DNA from: an uncultured Erysipelotrichaceae bacterium
GTDB lineage: Bacteria > Bacillota_I > Bacilli_A > Erysipelotrichales > Erysipelotrichaceae
Reading direction: 5' to 3'
Length of the DNA: 6,838 nt
Assembly (NCBI GenBank): GCA_905201565.1
Contig: CAJKOS010000102.1
Coordinates: forward strand, 1-6,838
Shown here: positions 1 to 5,321 of the stretch, in pieces
Layout of the letters: the number at the start of each line of letters is the position of its first letter
Position numbering within the stretch: the first letter of the stretch is position 1
The notes under the pieces: model-generated
What the model was told of the DNA's origin: nothing
What the model saw: only the letters and a program-made list of their open reading frames with translations
Databases searched by the model: none
Position numbers and translations under genes: made by a program

Positions 1-338
1 TTACCGCAGTGACAACTGCCATCTTATTTGGCCTGTCCCTGTTCCTGTCTCCGATTTTCCTGGCAATCCCGTCCTTTGCCACAGCACCGGCTCTGATCAT
101 CGTTGGATTCCTGATGCTCACATCAGTAACCAAGATTGATTTCAACGACCTGACGGAAGCCATCCCAGCATTTATCGCGATCATCGCAATGCCATTCCTG
201 TACAGCATTTCTGAAGGTATTGCCCTGGGTGTTATCTCCTGGGTTGTGCTGCACCTGTTTGCAAAGAAGACAGAAACAATATCATTGTTGATGTATATTC
301 TGGCAATCATCTTTGTCTTGAAATACTTCCTGATCTAG
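1..338 (+). CDS. NCS2/AzgA-type purine permease, C-terminal part (5' end outside window)
   Basis: The reading frame is open from the left edge (first full codon at base 3) to a TAG at 336-338, about 111 residues. It is very hydrophobic, with about four membrane segments. The stretch ALIIVGFLMLTSVTKIDFND, the following EAIPAFIAIIAMPFLYSISE and the helix GIALGVISWVVLHLF match the end of the nucleobase:cation symporter-2 family, AzgA/PbuG branch (adenine or hypoxanthine/guanine uptake by proton symport). The family call rests on this recognised C-terminal pattern. The exact substrate cannot be read from this part. A GTG at base 9 is an internal valine codon, not a start. An intrinsic terminator follows directly, so this is the last gene of its transcription unit. 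Confidence 0.85.
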   Translation, partial: TAVTTAILFGLSLFLSPIFLAIPSFATAPALIIVGFLMLTSVTKIDFNDLTEAIPAFIAIIAMPFLYSISEGIALGVISWVVLHLFAKKTETISLLMYILAIIFVLKYFLI

Positions 339-342
339 TGAG

Positions 343-369
343 AAATCCGCTGCGGCGGATTTTTCTTTT
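343..369 (+). terminator. Intrinsic terminator after the purine permease
   Basis: A perfect 8-bp inverted repeat, AAATCCGC (343-350) and GCGGATTT (355-362), closes a TGCG tetraloop and runs into a T-rich tract, TTTCTTTT. It begins 4 bases after the permease stop codon and ends just before the next promoter, so it separates the two transcription units. Confidence 0.88.
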
Positions 370-377
370 GGTATAAT
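369..377 (+). promoter_or_regulatory. Extended -10 promoter for the HD/rdgB/lit/trmL operon
   Basis: TGGTATAAT is a perfect extended -10 element (TGn plus the TATAAT consensus at 372-377). The -35 position would fall inside the preceding terminator stem and shows no TTGACA-like hexamer, which is common for extended -10 promoters. The predicted start of transcription is near 383-385, only a few bases before the ATG at 388, so the mRNA would be leaderless or nearly so. Confidence 0.7.
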
Positions 378-387
378 GTTAAATGTT

Positions 388-1386
388 ATGAAAACAATTG
401 ATGCTTTGTTAGAGGTGTATACCGGGAAAGAACCAGATCTATTGCAAATGGCATGTAAGGCAAAGGCATTGCAGAGGATTGATGCGATTGACATGAATTG
501 TGGTATGAACTACACATCATTTCCACTATTTCAAAAGATGTCACCATACAGCCGCCTGCGTCACAGCATAGGTGTTGCTATGATCATTGATCACTTTACC
601 CATGATGATGAAATGATGCTGGCAGGATTGTTTCATGACATTGCTACACCGGTGTTCTCCCATGTCATCGACTTTCTCAATGGAGACTATGAAAAACAGG
701 AATCGACCGAAGAAAGGACGACCGATATGATCAGAAATGATCCATTTCTCTTGGAACTTCTTCACAGTCACAACATCCCATTGCAGGCAGTAGATGACTA
801 TCATCGCTATCCCATTGCGGATAACGATACCCCAAGGTTATCTGCGGACAGGCTTGAGTATTCACTTTCCAATATGGTGAATTATGGCTTTGCGAAAGCA
901 GAGGATGCTGTTAGTTACTACAAGAACCTTGTTGTTACAGAAAATGAAGAATGTATAGAGGAAATTGCCTTTCAGGATGCAGAGATTGCGGCAGCTTTTA
1001 CAAGGCACGTACTGCAGTGTTCTCACATCTATTCATCAGACTATAATCGCTATGCGATGGATAAGCTTGCTTCGATTGTTAAAGAAGCGATCAAGAGACA
1101 TGTGATCACAGTCGATGATCTTTATCAGGATAGCGAGGAACAGTGTATTGAGAAGTTATGCAAGGATCCATTGATTAATCAGGCATGGTTATCATTCCGC
1201 CAATTGAAACATGTAGTACGCTGTCCTGCAGGCACAAAGAGAAGCAGGGTGATACCTGCCAAGAAGCGATGGATTGATCCACTAGTCAAAGGCAAAGGCA
1301 GAGTCAGTGCACTCTTTCCTGCTATCAGAAATGAGATAGAACAATACCGCAGTATTGAGTATGATTATGCATTAACAGAGGAGTAA
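388..1386 (+). CDS. HD-domain phosphohydrolase (dNTPase/YwfO-like)
   Basis: The product is 332 residues. The HD-superfamily metal ligands are visible in order: H59 in SRLRHSIGVA, H83-D84 in LFHDIATPVFSH, and D154 in SADRLEY. The RHSIGV and HDI.TP.FSH signatures place it with the dGTPase/YwfO-like (COG1078-like) branch, which hydrolyses nucleotide or other phosphate esters with divalent metals. The protein is shorter than typical YwfO proteins, and its substrate cannot be read from the sequence. I chose the ATG at 388. An in-frame ATG at 376 overlaps the TATAAT box and would lie upstream of the predicted transcript start. There is no Shine-Dalgarno before 388, so translation is probably leaderless. 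It leads an operon with rdgB, 5 bases downstream, which suggests nucleotide clean-up as a shared theme (inference). Confidence 0.85.
   Translation: MKTIDALLEVYTGKEPDLLQMACKAKALQRIDAIDMNCGMNYTSFPLFQKMSPYSRLRHSIGVAMIIDHFTHDDEMMLAGLFHDIATPVFSHVIDFLNGDYEKQESTEERTTDMIRNDPFLLELLHSHNIPLQAVDDYHRYPIADNDTPRLSADRLEYSLSNMVNYGFAKAEDAVSYYKNLVVTENEECIEEIAFQDAEIAAAFTRHVLQCSHIYSSDYNRYAMDKLASIVKEAIKRHVITVDDLYQDSEEQCIEKLCKDPLINQAWLSFRQLKHVVRCPAGTKRSRVIPAKKRWIDPLVKGKGRVSALFPAIRNEIEQYRSIEYDYALTEE
1379..1383 (+). promoter_or_regulatory. Ribosome binding site of rdgB
   Basis: AGGAG lies 8 bases before the ATG at 1392 and overlaps the last codons and stop of the upstream HD gene. It fixes the rdgB start and implies translational coupling. 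Confidence 0.75.
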
Positions 1387-1391
1387 AGAAA

Positions 1392-1985
1392 ATGGAAGAA
1401 AAAGTAATTGTTGTTGCCAGCACAAATGCAGGCAAGATCAGAGAATTCAAGGAAATGCTCGAACCGGAAGGTTATACGGTAAAGAGTCTTGCGGACTATC
1501 CGGATATTGGCGACATTGAAGAAAATGGTACAACTTTTGAAGAAAATGCCATCATCAAGGCTAAAGCTGTCACTGACCGCTATGGCATTATGGCCATATC
1601 CGATGACTCGGGTCTCAGCATTGATGCCTTTGGTGGAGAGCCTGGCATCCATAGTGCAAGATACCTCGGTCATGACACACCATACGATTACAAAAACAAG
1701 GTGATTCTTGAAAGACTTGCGGGTAATAGTAACCGCAATTGTCACTACACCTGTGCCATTGCCGTCACAAGACCTGATGCTGAACCGGTAGTATTCTCTG
1801 AAATCTGTGCATGTACAATCGCAGATGAACCACGTGGTACAAATGGTTTTGGCTATGATCCGATTGTGTATTACCCACCGATGGGCAAAACGATGGCAGA
1901 GATGAGCAAAGATGAAAAGAATGCTATTTCTCATCGTGGCAAGGCATTGCGGAAGTTTGAGGCATGGCTGGATGAACAGCATTAA
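1392..1985 (+). CDS. rdgB: XTP/dITP pyrophosphatase (RdgB/HAM1 family)
   Basis: This 197-residue protein has the full family length. It hydrolyses XTP, dITP and ITP to the monophosphate and pyrophosphate, keeping deaminated purines out of DNA and RNA in the cytoplasm. The family motifs are all present: STNAGKIREF (10-19) for triphosphate binding, TTFEENAIIKAKA (47-59), SDDSGLSIDAFGGEPGIHSARY (70-91) with the conserved aspartates 71 and 72, GTNGFGYDPI (149-158) for base recognition, and the C-terminal SHRGKAL (180-186). No key residue is missing. The start at 1392 is set by AGGAG 8 bases upstream. The 3' end overlaps the next gene by 14 bases. It sits between an HD phosphohydrolase and membrane/tRNA modification genes in one co-directional operon. 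Confidence 0.96.
   Translation: MEEKVIVVASTNAGKIREFKEMLEPEGYTVKSLADYPDIGDIEENGTTFEENAIIKAKAVTDRYGIMAISDDSGLSIDAFGGEPGIHSARYLGHDTPYDYKNKVILERLAGNSNRNCHYTCAIAVTRPDAEPVVFSEICACTIADEPRGTNGFGYDPIVYYPPMGKTMAEMSKDEKNAISHRGKALRKFEAWLDEQH
1958..1962 (+). promoter_or_regulatory. Ribosome binding site deciding the Lit-family start
   Basis: TGAGG ends 9 bases before the ATG at 1972, inside the end of rdgB. It supports the start at 1972 over an in-frame ATG at 1912, deeper within rdgB, which would add 20 residues read out of rdgB codons. Confidence 0.6.
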
Positions 1986-2649
1986 GCGGATTCTATGTGC
2001 CATTGGCTTTTTTCTCTTATCGGTTGCGTCCATTCTCACCATTGTGGATCTCTGCTGTTTTGACAGGGGATTCTATGAAAAGGAATATGCCAAAGATCAG
2101 ACGGCAGAGCGCATAGGTATGAGCGAAGAAGATCTTATGGTAAGTACGAATACATTGCTGGACTACCTGCAGGATGATAGAGACGACATCGTTATTGAGG
2201 TAGAAGTTAATGGTGACAAACGGGAAGTATTTGATGAAAGGGAAACAGCGCATATGGTTGATGTCAAAGCCCTCTATCAGGGTGCAGTCAGCGTACGCAA
2301 TGTTTCTTTGATTGCCGGGGTTGTATTACTCTGTGTTGCAATGGTACTTTCAAAGGAAGAGAAAGTAAAAGTATTGAAGGATGGTTTTTTGTTTGGAATT
2401 GGATTAACAATAACGCTGATAGCCGCAATTGCCTTCTATGCAGTACTCGATTTCACGGCTTTCTGGACGAACTTCCATGAACTGTTCTTTAATAATGACC
2501 TGTGGCTGCTCAATCCGAATACTTCGATCATGATCAACATGTTTCCAGAGGTGTTCTTCAGTGATCTTGTCATCCGGATCATCCTCTATACAGCAGGTGT
2601 TCACGCCATTGCATGGCTGCTGTTGTTTCAGCCCTGGAGGAAAGCATGA
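1972..2649 (+). CDS. lit: Lit/TIGR01906 (DUF1461) family membrane protein, probable lipoprotein intramolecular transacylase
   Basis: The product is 225 residues with a first membrane helix at 6-27, an extracytoplasmic region (about 28-107), and further helices at about 108-126, 138-160 and 200-219. It matches the TIGR01906/DUF1461 family: ERIGMSEEDL (46-55), REVFDERETAHMVDVKALY (84-102), TNFHELFFNNDLWLLNP (166-182) and MFPEVFF (190-196). Members from Enterococcus and Bacillus cereus are Lit, which moves an acyl chain from the glyceryl group of a lipoprotein to the alpha-amino group of its N-terminal cysteine, giving the lyso-form lipoprotein. The two histidines reported as essential in Lit correspond to H94 and H169 here. 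The family call is firm. The Lit activity is inferred, since not every TIGR01906 member has been tested. It overlaps rdgB by 14 bases and trmL by 4 (ATGA), so translation is coupled. Confidence 0.8.
   Translation: MNSIKRILCAIGFFLLSVASILTIVDLCCFDRGFYEKEYAKDQTAERIGMSEEDLMVSTNTLLDYLQDDRDDIVIEVEVNGDKREVFDERETAHMVDVKALYQGAVSVRNVSLIAGVVLLCVAMVLSKEEKVKVLKDGFLFGIGLTITLIAAIAFYAVLDFTAFWTNFHELFFNNDLWLLNPNTSIMINMFPEVFFSDLVIRIILYTAGVHAIAWLLLFQPWRKA
2636..2640 (+). promoter_or_regulatory. Ribosome binding site deciding the trmL start
   Basis: GGAGG lies 5 bases before the ATG at 2646. It fixes the start there, not at an in-frame ATG at 2613 within the preceding gene. The resulting N-terminus, MIHIVLYEPEIPQNTGN, is the usual one for TrmL. 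Confidence 0.8.
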
Positions 2650-3179
2650 TTCATATTGTTCTCTATGAACCGGAAATCCCCCAGAATACCGGTAATATTA
2701 TGCGCACATGCATGGCATTTGATATGAGGCTGCACCTGATAGAACCTCTTGGCTTCTCATTGGATGATAAGCATCTCAAGCGGGCAGGTATGGACTATAT
2801 CGATGAAGTGTTCTGGACGATCTATCCTGACTGGAAGGCATTTGCGGAAGTAAATCATGGGTCGATGTACTTTCTGACCCGTTATGGTTTTCATACACCA
2901 TCCGAATGTAATTTCAAAGGTGATATTGATAAGGGAGAAGACATATACCTTGTCTTTGGCAAAGAAAGTACTGGTATTGATAAGGCCATCCTGAAGGAGC
3001 ATTTAGACAGGTGTATCCGCATACCGATGGTACCTCATGCAAGAAGCCTCAACCTTTCCAATTGTGTTGCCATACTTGCCTATGAAGCAATAGCAGCAAC
3101 GGAGTTTGCAGGACTCAGTGACAGGGAGGTGCAGAAGGGGGCTGATTTCCTGCTGCACTATGATGAGGCAAATCAATAG
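2646..3179 (+). CDS. trmL: tRNA (cytidine/uridine-34 2'-O)-methyltransferase TrmL (SPOUT family)
   Basis: The product is 177 residues and compares well with the roughly 155-170 residues usual for TrmL (CspR in older Bacillus naming). It methylates the ribose 2'-O of the wobble nucleotide in leucine tRNAs, using S-adenosylmethionine bound in the trefoil knot typical of SPOUT enzymes. Signature motifs are present: PEIPQNTGNIMRTC (9-22) with N14 and R20, the LVFGKESTGI loop (102-111), and the knot-forming IPMVPHARSLNLSNCVAILAYE (126-147). It acts in the cytosol, probably as a dimer. It overlaps the Lit-family gene by ATGA and is the last gene of the operon. No terminator is visible in the 48 bases to the next gene, so some readthrough into the ridA/comK unit is likely. 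Confidence 0.95.
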   Translation: MIHIVLYEPEIPQNTGNIMRTCMAFDMRLHLIEPLGFSLDDKHLKRAGMDYIDEVFWTIYPDWKAFAEVNHGSMYFLTRYGFHTPSECNFKGDIDKGEDIYLVFGKESTGIDKAILKEHLDRCIRIPMVPHARSLNLSNCVAILAYEAIAATEFAGLSDREVQKGADFLLHYDEANQ

Positions 3180-3206
3180 ACAGTAAGAAAAACTGTATAT
3201 TATAAT
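3177..3206 (+). promoter_or_regulatory. Sigma-A-type promoter for the small membrane protein/ridA/comK unit
   Basis: TAGACA (3177-3182, five of six matches to TTGACA) is followed after 18 bases by a perfect TATAAT (3201-3206). The predicted transcript start is near 3213. The -35 box overlaps the trmL stop codon. An inverted repeat ACAGT (3180-3184)/ACTGT (3192-3196) lies across the -35 box and spacer, and could be an operator. Confidence 0.7.
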
Positions 3207-3213
3207 CTAATAG

Positions 3214-3225
3214 AAGGCGGTGATC
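3214..3225 (+). promoter_or_regulatory. Strong ribosome binding site of the small membrane protein
   Basis: AAGGCGGTGATC matches the full anti-Shine-Dalgarno complement AAGGAGGTGATC except for one base. It ends 2 bases before the ATG at 3228, with the GGCGG core 7 bases away, and makes this short reading frame very likely to be translated. Confidence 0.8.
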
Positions 3226-3227
3226 AG

Positions 3228-3428
3228 ATGCTGGAAACGATGAGTGATATGGTTTCACTTGCCGTATTAGTGCTTGTGACAGCTGTTTCCCTGTTGTTTT
3301 TCATCCATATTGTAACAGGGAAGAAGAAACGGAAAAATCACGAACTTATTCATACATTTTATGAAGGTTTCAATGATGAATCATCCGCTGATGAGCAATT
3401 GCCCAATAATAAAAACCAGGAGGGATAA
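3228..3428 (+). CDS. Small single-pass membrane protein of unknown function
   Basis: The product is 66 residues. A hydrophobic helix (about 8-29, MVSLAVLVLVTAVSLLFFIHIV) is followed by a basic cluster GKKKRK (31-36) and a polar, partly acidic tail ending in NNKNQEG. The positive-inside rule puts the tail in the cytoplasm. I do not recognise the family. It is supported as a gene by its own promoter, an almost perfect Shine-Dalgarno at 3214-3225, and a stop one base before the ridA ATG. The ridA ribosome binding site overlaps its final codons. Its position at the head of a unit with ridA and comK may mean a membrane partner or regulator of one of them, but nothing in the sequence shows this. 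Confidence 0.75.
   Translation: MLETMSDMVSLAVLVLVTAVSLLFFIHIVTGKKKRKNHELIHTFYEGFNDESSADEQLPNNKNQEG
3418..3424 (+). promoter_or_regulatory. Ribosome binding site deciding the ridA start
   Basis: AGGAGGG ends 5 bases before the ATG at 3430. It fixes the start there and excludes an in-frame ATG at 3361, which would add 23 residues read from the upstream gene. Confidence 0.85.
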
Positions 3429-3429
3429 T

Positions 3430-3891
3430 ATGATTTTCGAACCAATTCATTCTCAAAATGCACCAAAGGCTGTGGGGCCTTATTCTCCAGCATTGCAGGC
3501 TGGTGACTTTATCTGTCTTTCCGGACAGCTGCCTATCGATCCATCTACTGGCAAGATGGTAGAAGGCGACATCCGCGTACAGACAAGACAGTGCCTGAAG
3601 AATTTAGAAGCAGTTCTCAATGAGAGAGGACTTGACCTTTCCTATATCATGATGGTCCGTGTCTACCTCAGCGATATGGGTGATTTTGCCGGCATGAACG
3701 AAGTCTATGCACAGATGTTCAAGGAACCATATCCGGCAAGACTCTGTGTTGGTGTTTCCTTGCTGAATGGGGCAAAGGTGGAAATTGAAGCATTTGCCAT
3801 GGACACAAGAGCCCTGGAAGTTATTTGTGCAGGTGATGGCTGCAGCTGCTGTGCAGAAAGCGATCACTGCGAAGGTGCAAAAGAAAAATGA
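3430..3891 (+). CDS. ridA: RidA family 2-iminobutanoate/2-iminopropanoate deaminase with a cysteine-rich C-terminal tail
   Basis: The product is 153 residues, where RidA proteins are usually 124-130. Residues 1-127 are canonical: AVGPYSPA (14-21) with Y18, ICLSGQLPIDPSTG (28-41), the helix QTRQCLKNLEAVL, and YPARLCVGVSLLNGAKVEIEAFA (101-123), with R104 and E120 matching the residues that bind the substrate carboxylate and assist catalysis in RidA. The enzyme hydrolyses reactive enamine/imine intermediates released by pyridoxal-phosphate enzymes such as threonine dehydratase. It acts as a trimer in the cytosol. The last 25 residues are an extra tail with cysteines 133, 138, 140, 141 and 147 in the pattern CX4CXCCX5C, which looks able to bind metal or form disulfides. 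Its stop overlaps the comK start (ATGA). Confidence 0.92.
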   Translation: MIFEPIHSQNAPKAVGPYSPALQAGDFICLSGQLPIDPSTGKMVEGDIRVQTRQCLKNLEAVLNERGLDLSYIMMVRVYLSDMGDFAGMNEVYAQMFKEPYPARLCVGVSLLNGAKVEIEAFAMDTRALEVICAGDGCSCCAESDHCEGAKEK

Positions 3892-4346
3892 TTGATGCCG
3901 ATATCGTCTATTACGATCCGGCTTCAGAGAAAACCGTGATCATCAGTGCATCTGGTCATCATGGTTTTTTTTGTGGATCACCTGTGCGGTGGCTGGATGA
4001 GATGTGCATTGCCCATGGTTCTACATACAAGGGCAGAGTTGATGCGTTTCGCACCCTGACCGAAACAAAACAGAAACCGGCAGTATTGATATCTGAAATG
4101 ACACATCAGATGTATTTTCCGACCCTTTCTCCTAAAAGCAGAGACTGCATATGGCTGTGTGCAGAAAGGATATTTGCAATTCGTGCAAAAGATAATCAAC
4201 ACAGCCTTGTTCTTTTCATGGACGGGAATAAAATAGAACTGGCAGTCAGCAAACGTACGCTGAAGAAACAGATGGAGCGCTGCGAACTATTCCTGGAAAA
4301 GATGCGCAGTGCCCTCAGCGCACTGGAAGAAAAGGGAAAATACTGA
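3888..4346 (+). CDS. comK: ComK-family competence transcription factor, short form
   Basis: The product is 152 residues. It follows Bacillus subtilis ComK along its whole length as I remember that sequence: MCIAHGSTYKGR (39-50) against RSCRFFGSSYAGR, KPAVLIS (63-69) against KPPIMVD, MYFPTLSPKSRDCIWL (75-90) against LFPTLSSTRPQCGWI, and MDGNKIELAVS (111-121) against SNGKTMELPIS. ComK activates DNA-uptake genes by binding paired AAAA-N5-TTTT boxes. This protein stops about 40 residues earlier than B. subtilis ComK (192) and lacks the C-terminal FMLYP motif recognised by the MecA/ClpCP degradation adaptor. The start overlaps the ridA stop by ATGA, so translation is coupled. There is no clear Shine-Dalgarno, only an A-rich tract. 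An 8-T run lies at 3965-3972 (codons 26-29). DNA binding and a competence role are inferred from the family. Confidence 0.82.
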   Translation: MIDADIVYYDPASEKTVIISASGHHGFFCGSPVRWLDEMCIAHGSTYKGRVDAFRTLTETKQKPAVLISEMTHQMYFPTLSPKSRDCIWLCAERIFAIRAKDNQHSLVLFMDGNKIELAVSKRTLKKQMERCELFLEKMRSALSALEEKGKY

Positions 4347-4359
4347 CTGCGGGATATTT

Positions 4360-5238
4360 ATGACAACTGAAAAAAAGAAACTTACATTTACACCGAAAGA
4401 CCTCCAGTACATTGCGGCAATTATCGTTTCTGCCCTGTTGTACTCCTTCACGATGAACTCCTTCATTCAGTCTGGTAATCTCTTCCCGGGCGGGTTTGCC
4501 GGCTTATCGAGACTGATATCCATGGTATGTGATACATTTCTGCATATTTCCATATCATTCAGTGTGATTTACTTCGCCCTGAATGTTTTTGTGACTCTGT
4601 TTATCTTTAATAAACTCGGACACAAGTTCATCATCTATTCCGTACTATGGTATACATTGACATCCATCTTTACCGCTTCTTTCAGCCTTTCACCAATTAC
4701 CCATGAGCCACTGCTTATTTCCGTATTTGGTGGATTGTTGAACGGTATCGCTATGGGTATTGCTTTACGCAACAATGCAAGCTCTGGTGGAACGGACTTT
4801 CTTGCCATCTATCTTTCGATGAAGACAAACCAGTCGAGCTGGAACACGATTCTGATATGCAATGGTGTCATCCTGACAATTGCCGGTTTGTTATTTGGCT
4901 GGAATGCGGCACTCTATTCCATCATCTTCCAGTTTGTATCTACCCAGGTGGTCAACCAGATCCATTCCCGTTTCAAGTTATCGACATTACAGATTGTGAC
5001 AAACAAACCGGATGAAGTATGTCATGCATTGTTTTCGATTGTCAGACACGGTATTACCAGAATCCGCTGTGAAGGGGCTTATACCGAACAGGAACACTGG
5101 CTGTTATTGACAACGGTCAACACGTATCAGCTCAAAGAAATCATCGAAGTTGTCAAAGGACATGATCCGCATGCTTTCATGTCCATCAGCCATTCCGAAC
5201 GCATTGTCGGTAACTACTACCAGAAACCATTGGAATGA
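4360..5238 (+). CDS. YitT family membrane protein (DUF161 plus DUF2179)
   Basis: The product is 292 residues. About five or six membrane helices occupy residues 15-200, with the family motifs SGNLFPGGFAGLSRL (38-52) and NNASSGGTDFLA (138-149). A soluble cytoplasmic DUF2179 domain follows (about 205-290: LQIVTNKPDEV, GITRIRCEGAYT, DPHAFMSISHSERIVGNY). The family is widespread in Bacillota in several copies per genome. Its transported substrate is not established, and the C-terminal domain resembles small ligand-binding regulatory domains. The start at 4360 is preferred because CGGGA lies 5 bases upstream and the helix-rich N-terminus then begins normally. An in-frame ATG at 4309 lies inside comK. 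It begins 13 bases after comK and is probably co-transcribed with it. No terminator is visible after it. Confidence 0.88.
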   Translation: MTTEKKKLTFTPKDLQYIAAIIVSALLYSFTMNSFIQSGNLFPGGFAGLSRLISMVCDTFLHISISFSVIYFALNVFVTLFIFNKLGHKFIIYSVLWYTLTSIFTASFSLSPITHEPLLISVFGGLLNGIAMGIALRNNASSGGTDFLAIYLSMKTNQSSWNTILICNGVILTIAGLLFGWNAALYSIIFQFVSTQVVNQIHSRFKLSTLQIVTNKPDEVCHALFSIVRHGITRIRCEGAYTEQEHWLLLTTVNTYQLKEIIEVVKGHDPHAFMSISHSERIVGNYYQKPLE

Positions 5239-5257
5239 GGATTTTACATCAATTTGA

Positions 5258-5286
5258 TTGACCTTTTGTTTACCGGTTTTTAAAAT
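5258..5286 (+). promoter_or_regulatory. Sigma-A-type promoter for the mgtE leader and mgtE
   Basis: TTGACC (5258-5263) and TAAAAT (5281-5286) are each one base from consensus and are separated by exactly 17 bases. The predicted transcript start is near 5293, about 94 bases before the mgtE ATG. An inverted repeat AAATTG (5287-5292)/CAATTT (5298-5303) surrounds the start site. Confidence 0.75.
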
Positions 5287-5303
5287 AAATTGAAAAGCAA
5301 TTT
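5287..5303. repeat. Inverted repeat at the predicted mgtE transcript start
   Basis: AAATTG and CAATTT form a perfect 6-bp dyad around AAAAG, directly behind the -10 box and just before the Shine-Dalgarno at 5305. It could be an operator. A 5' mRNA hairpin is less likely, because the predicted start falls inside it. Confidence 0.4.
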
Positions 5304-5304
5304 C

Positions 5305-5315
5305 AAAGGAGGTGG
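5305..5315 (+). promoter_or_regulatory. Near-perfect Shine-Dalgarno of the mgtE leader ORF
   Basis: AAAGGAGGTGG contains AAGGAGGTG, a nine-base match to the anti-Shine-Dalgarno. The ATG at 5322 lies 6 bases after it (9 from the GGAGG core). The mgtE ATG is 71 bases away, too far to use this site directly, so the site belongs to the leader ORF. Confidence 0.7.
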
Positions 5316-5321
5316 TTCTTC

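Noticed and set aside
376..387. ATG at 376 as start of the HD protein
   Set aside because: It overlaps the TATAAT box and lies upstream of the predicted transcript start. No Shine-Dalgarno precedes it.
1489..1704. 71-codon plus-strand frame inside rdgB
   Set aside because: It is out of frame within a well-supported gene and has no ribosome binding site or recognisable pattern.
1365..2042. Long open frame of about 225 codons on the minus strand opposite rdgB
   Set aside because: It lies entirely antisense to a clearly real gene, has no recognisable protein pattern, is rich in Cys, His and Phe as expected for antisense translation, and has no convincing ribosome binding site.
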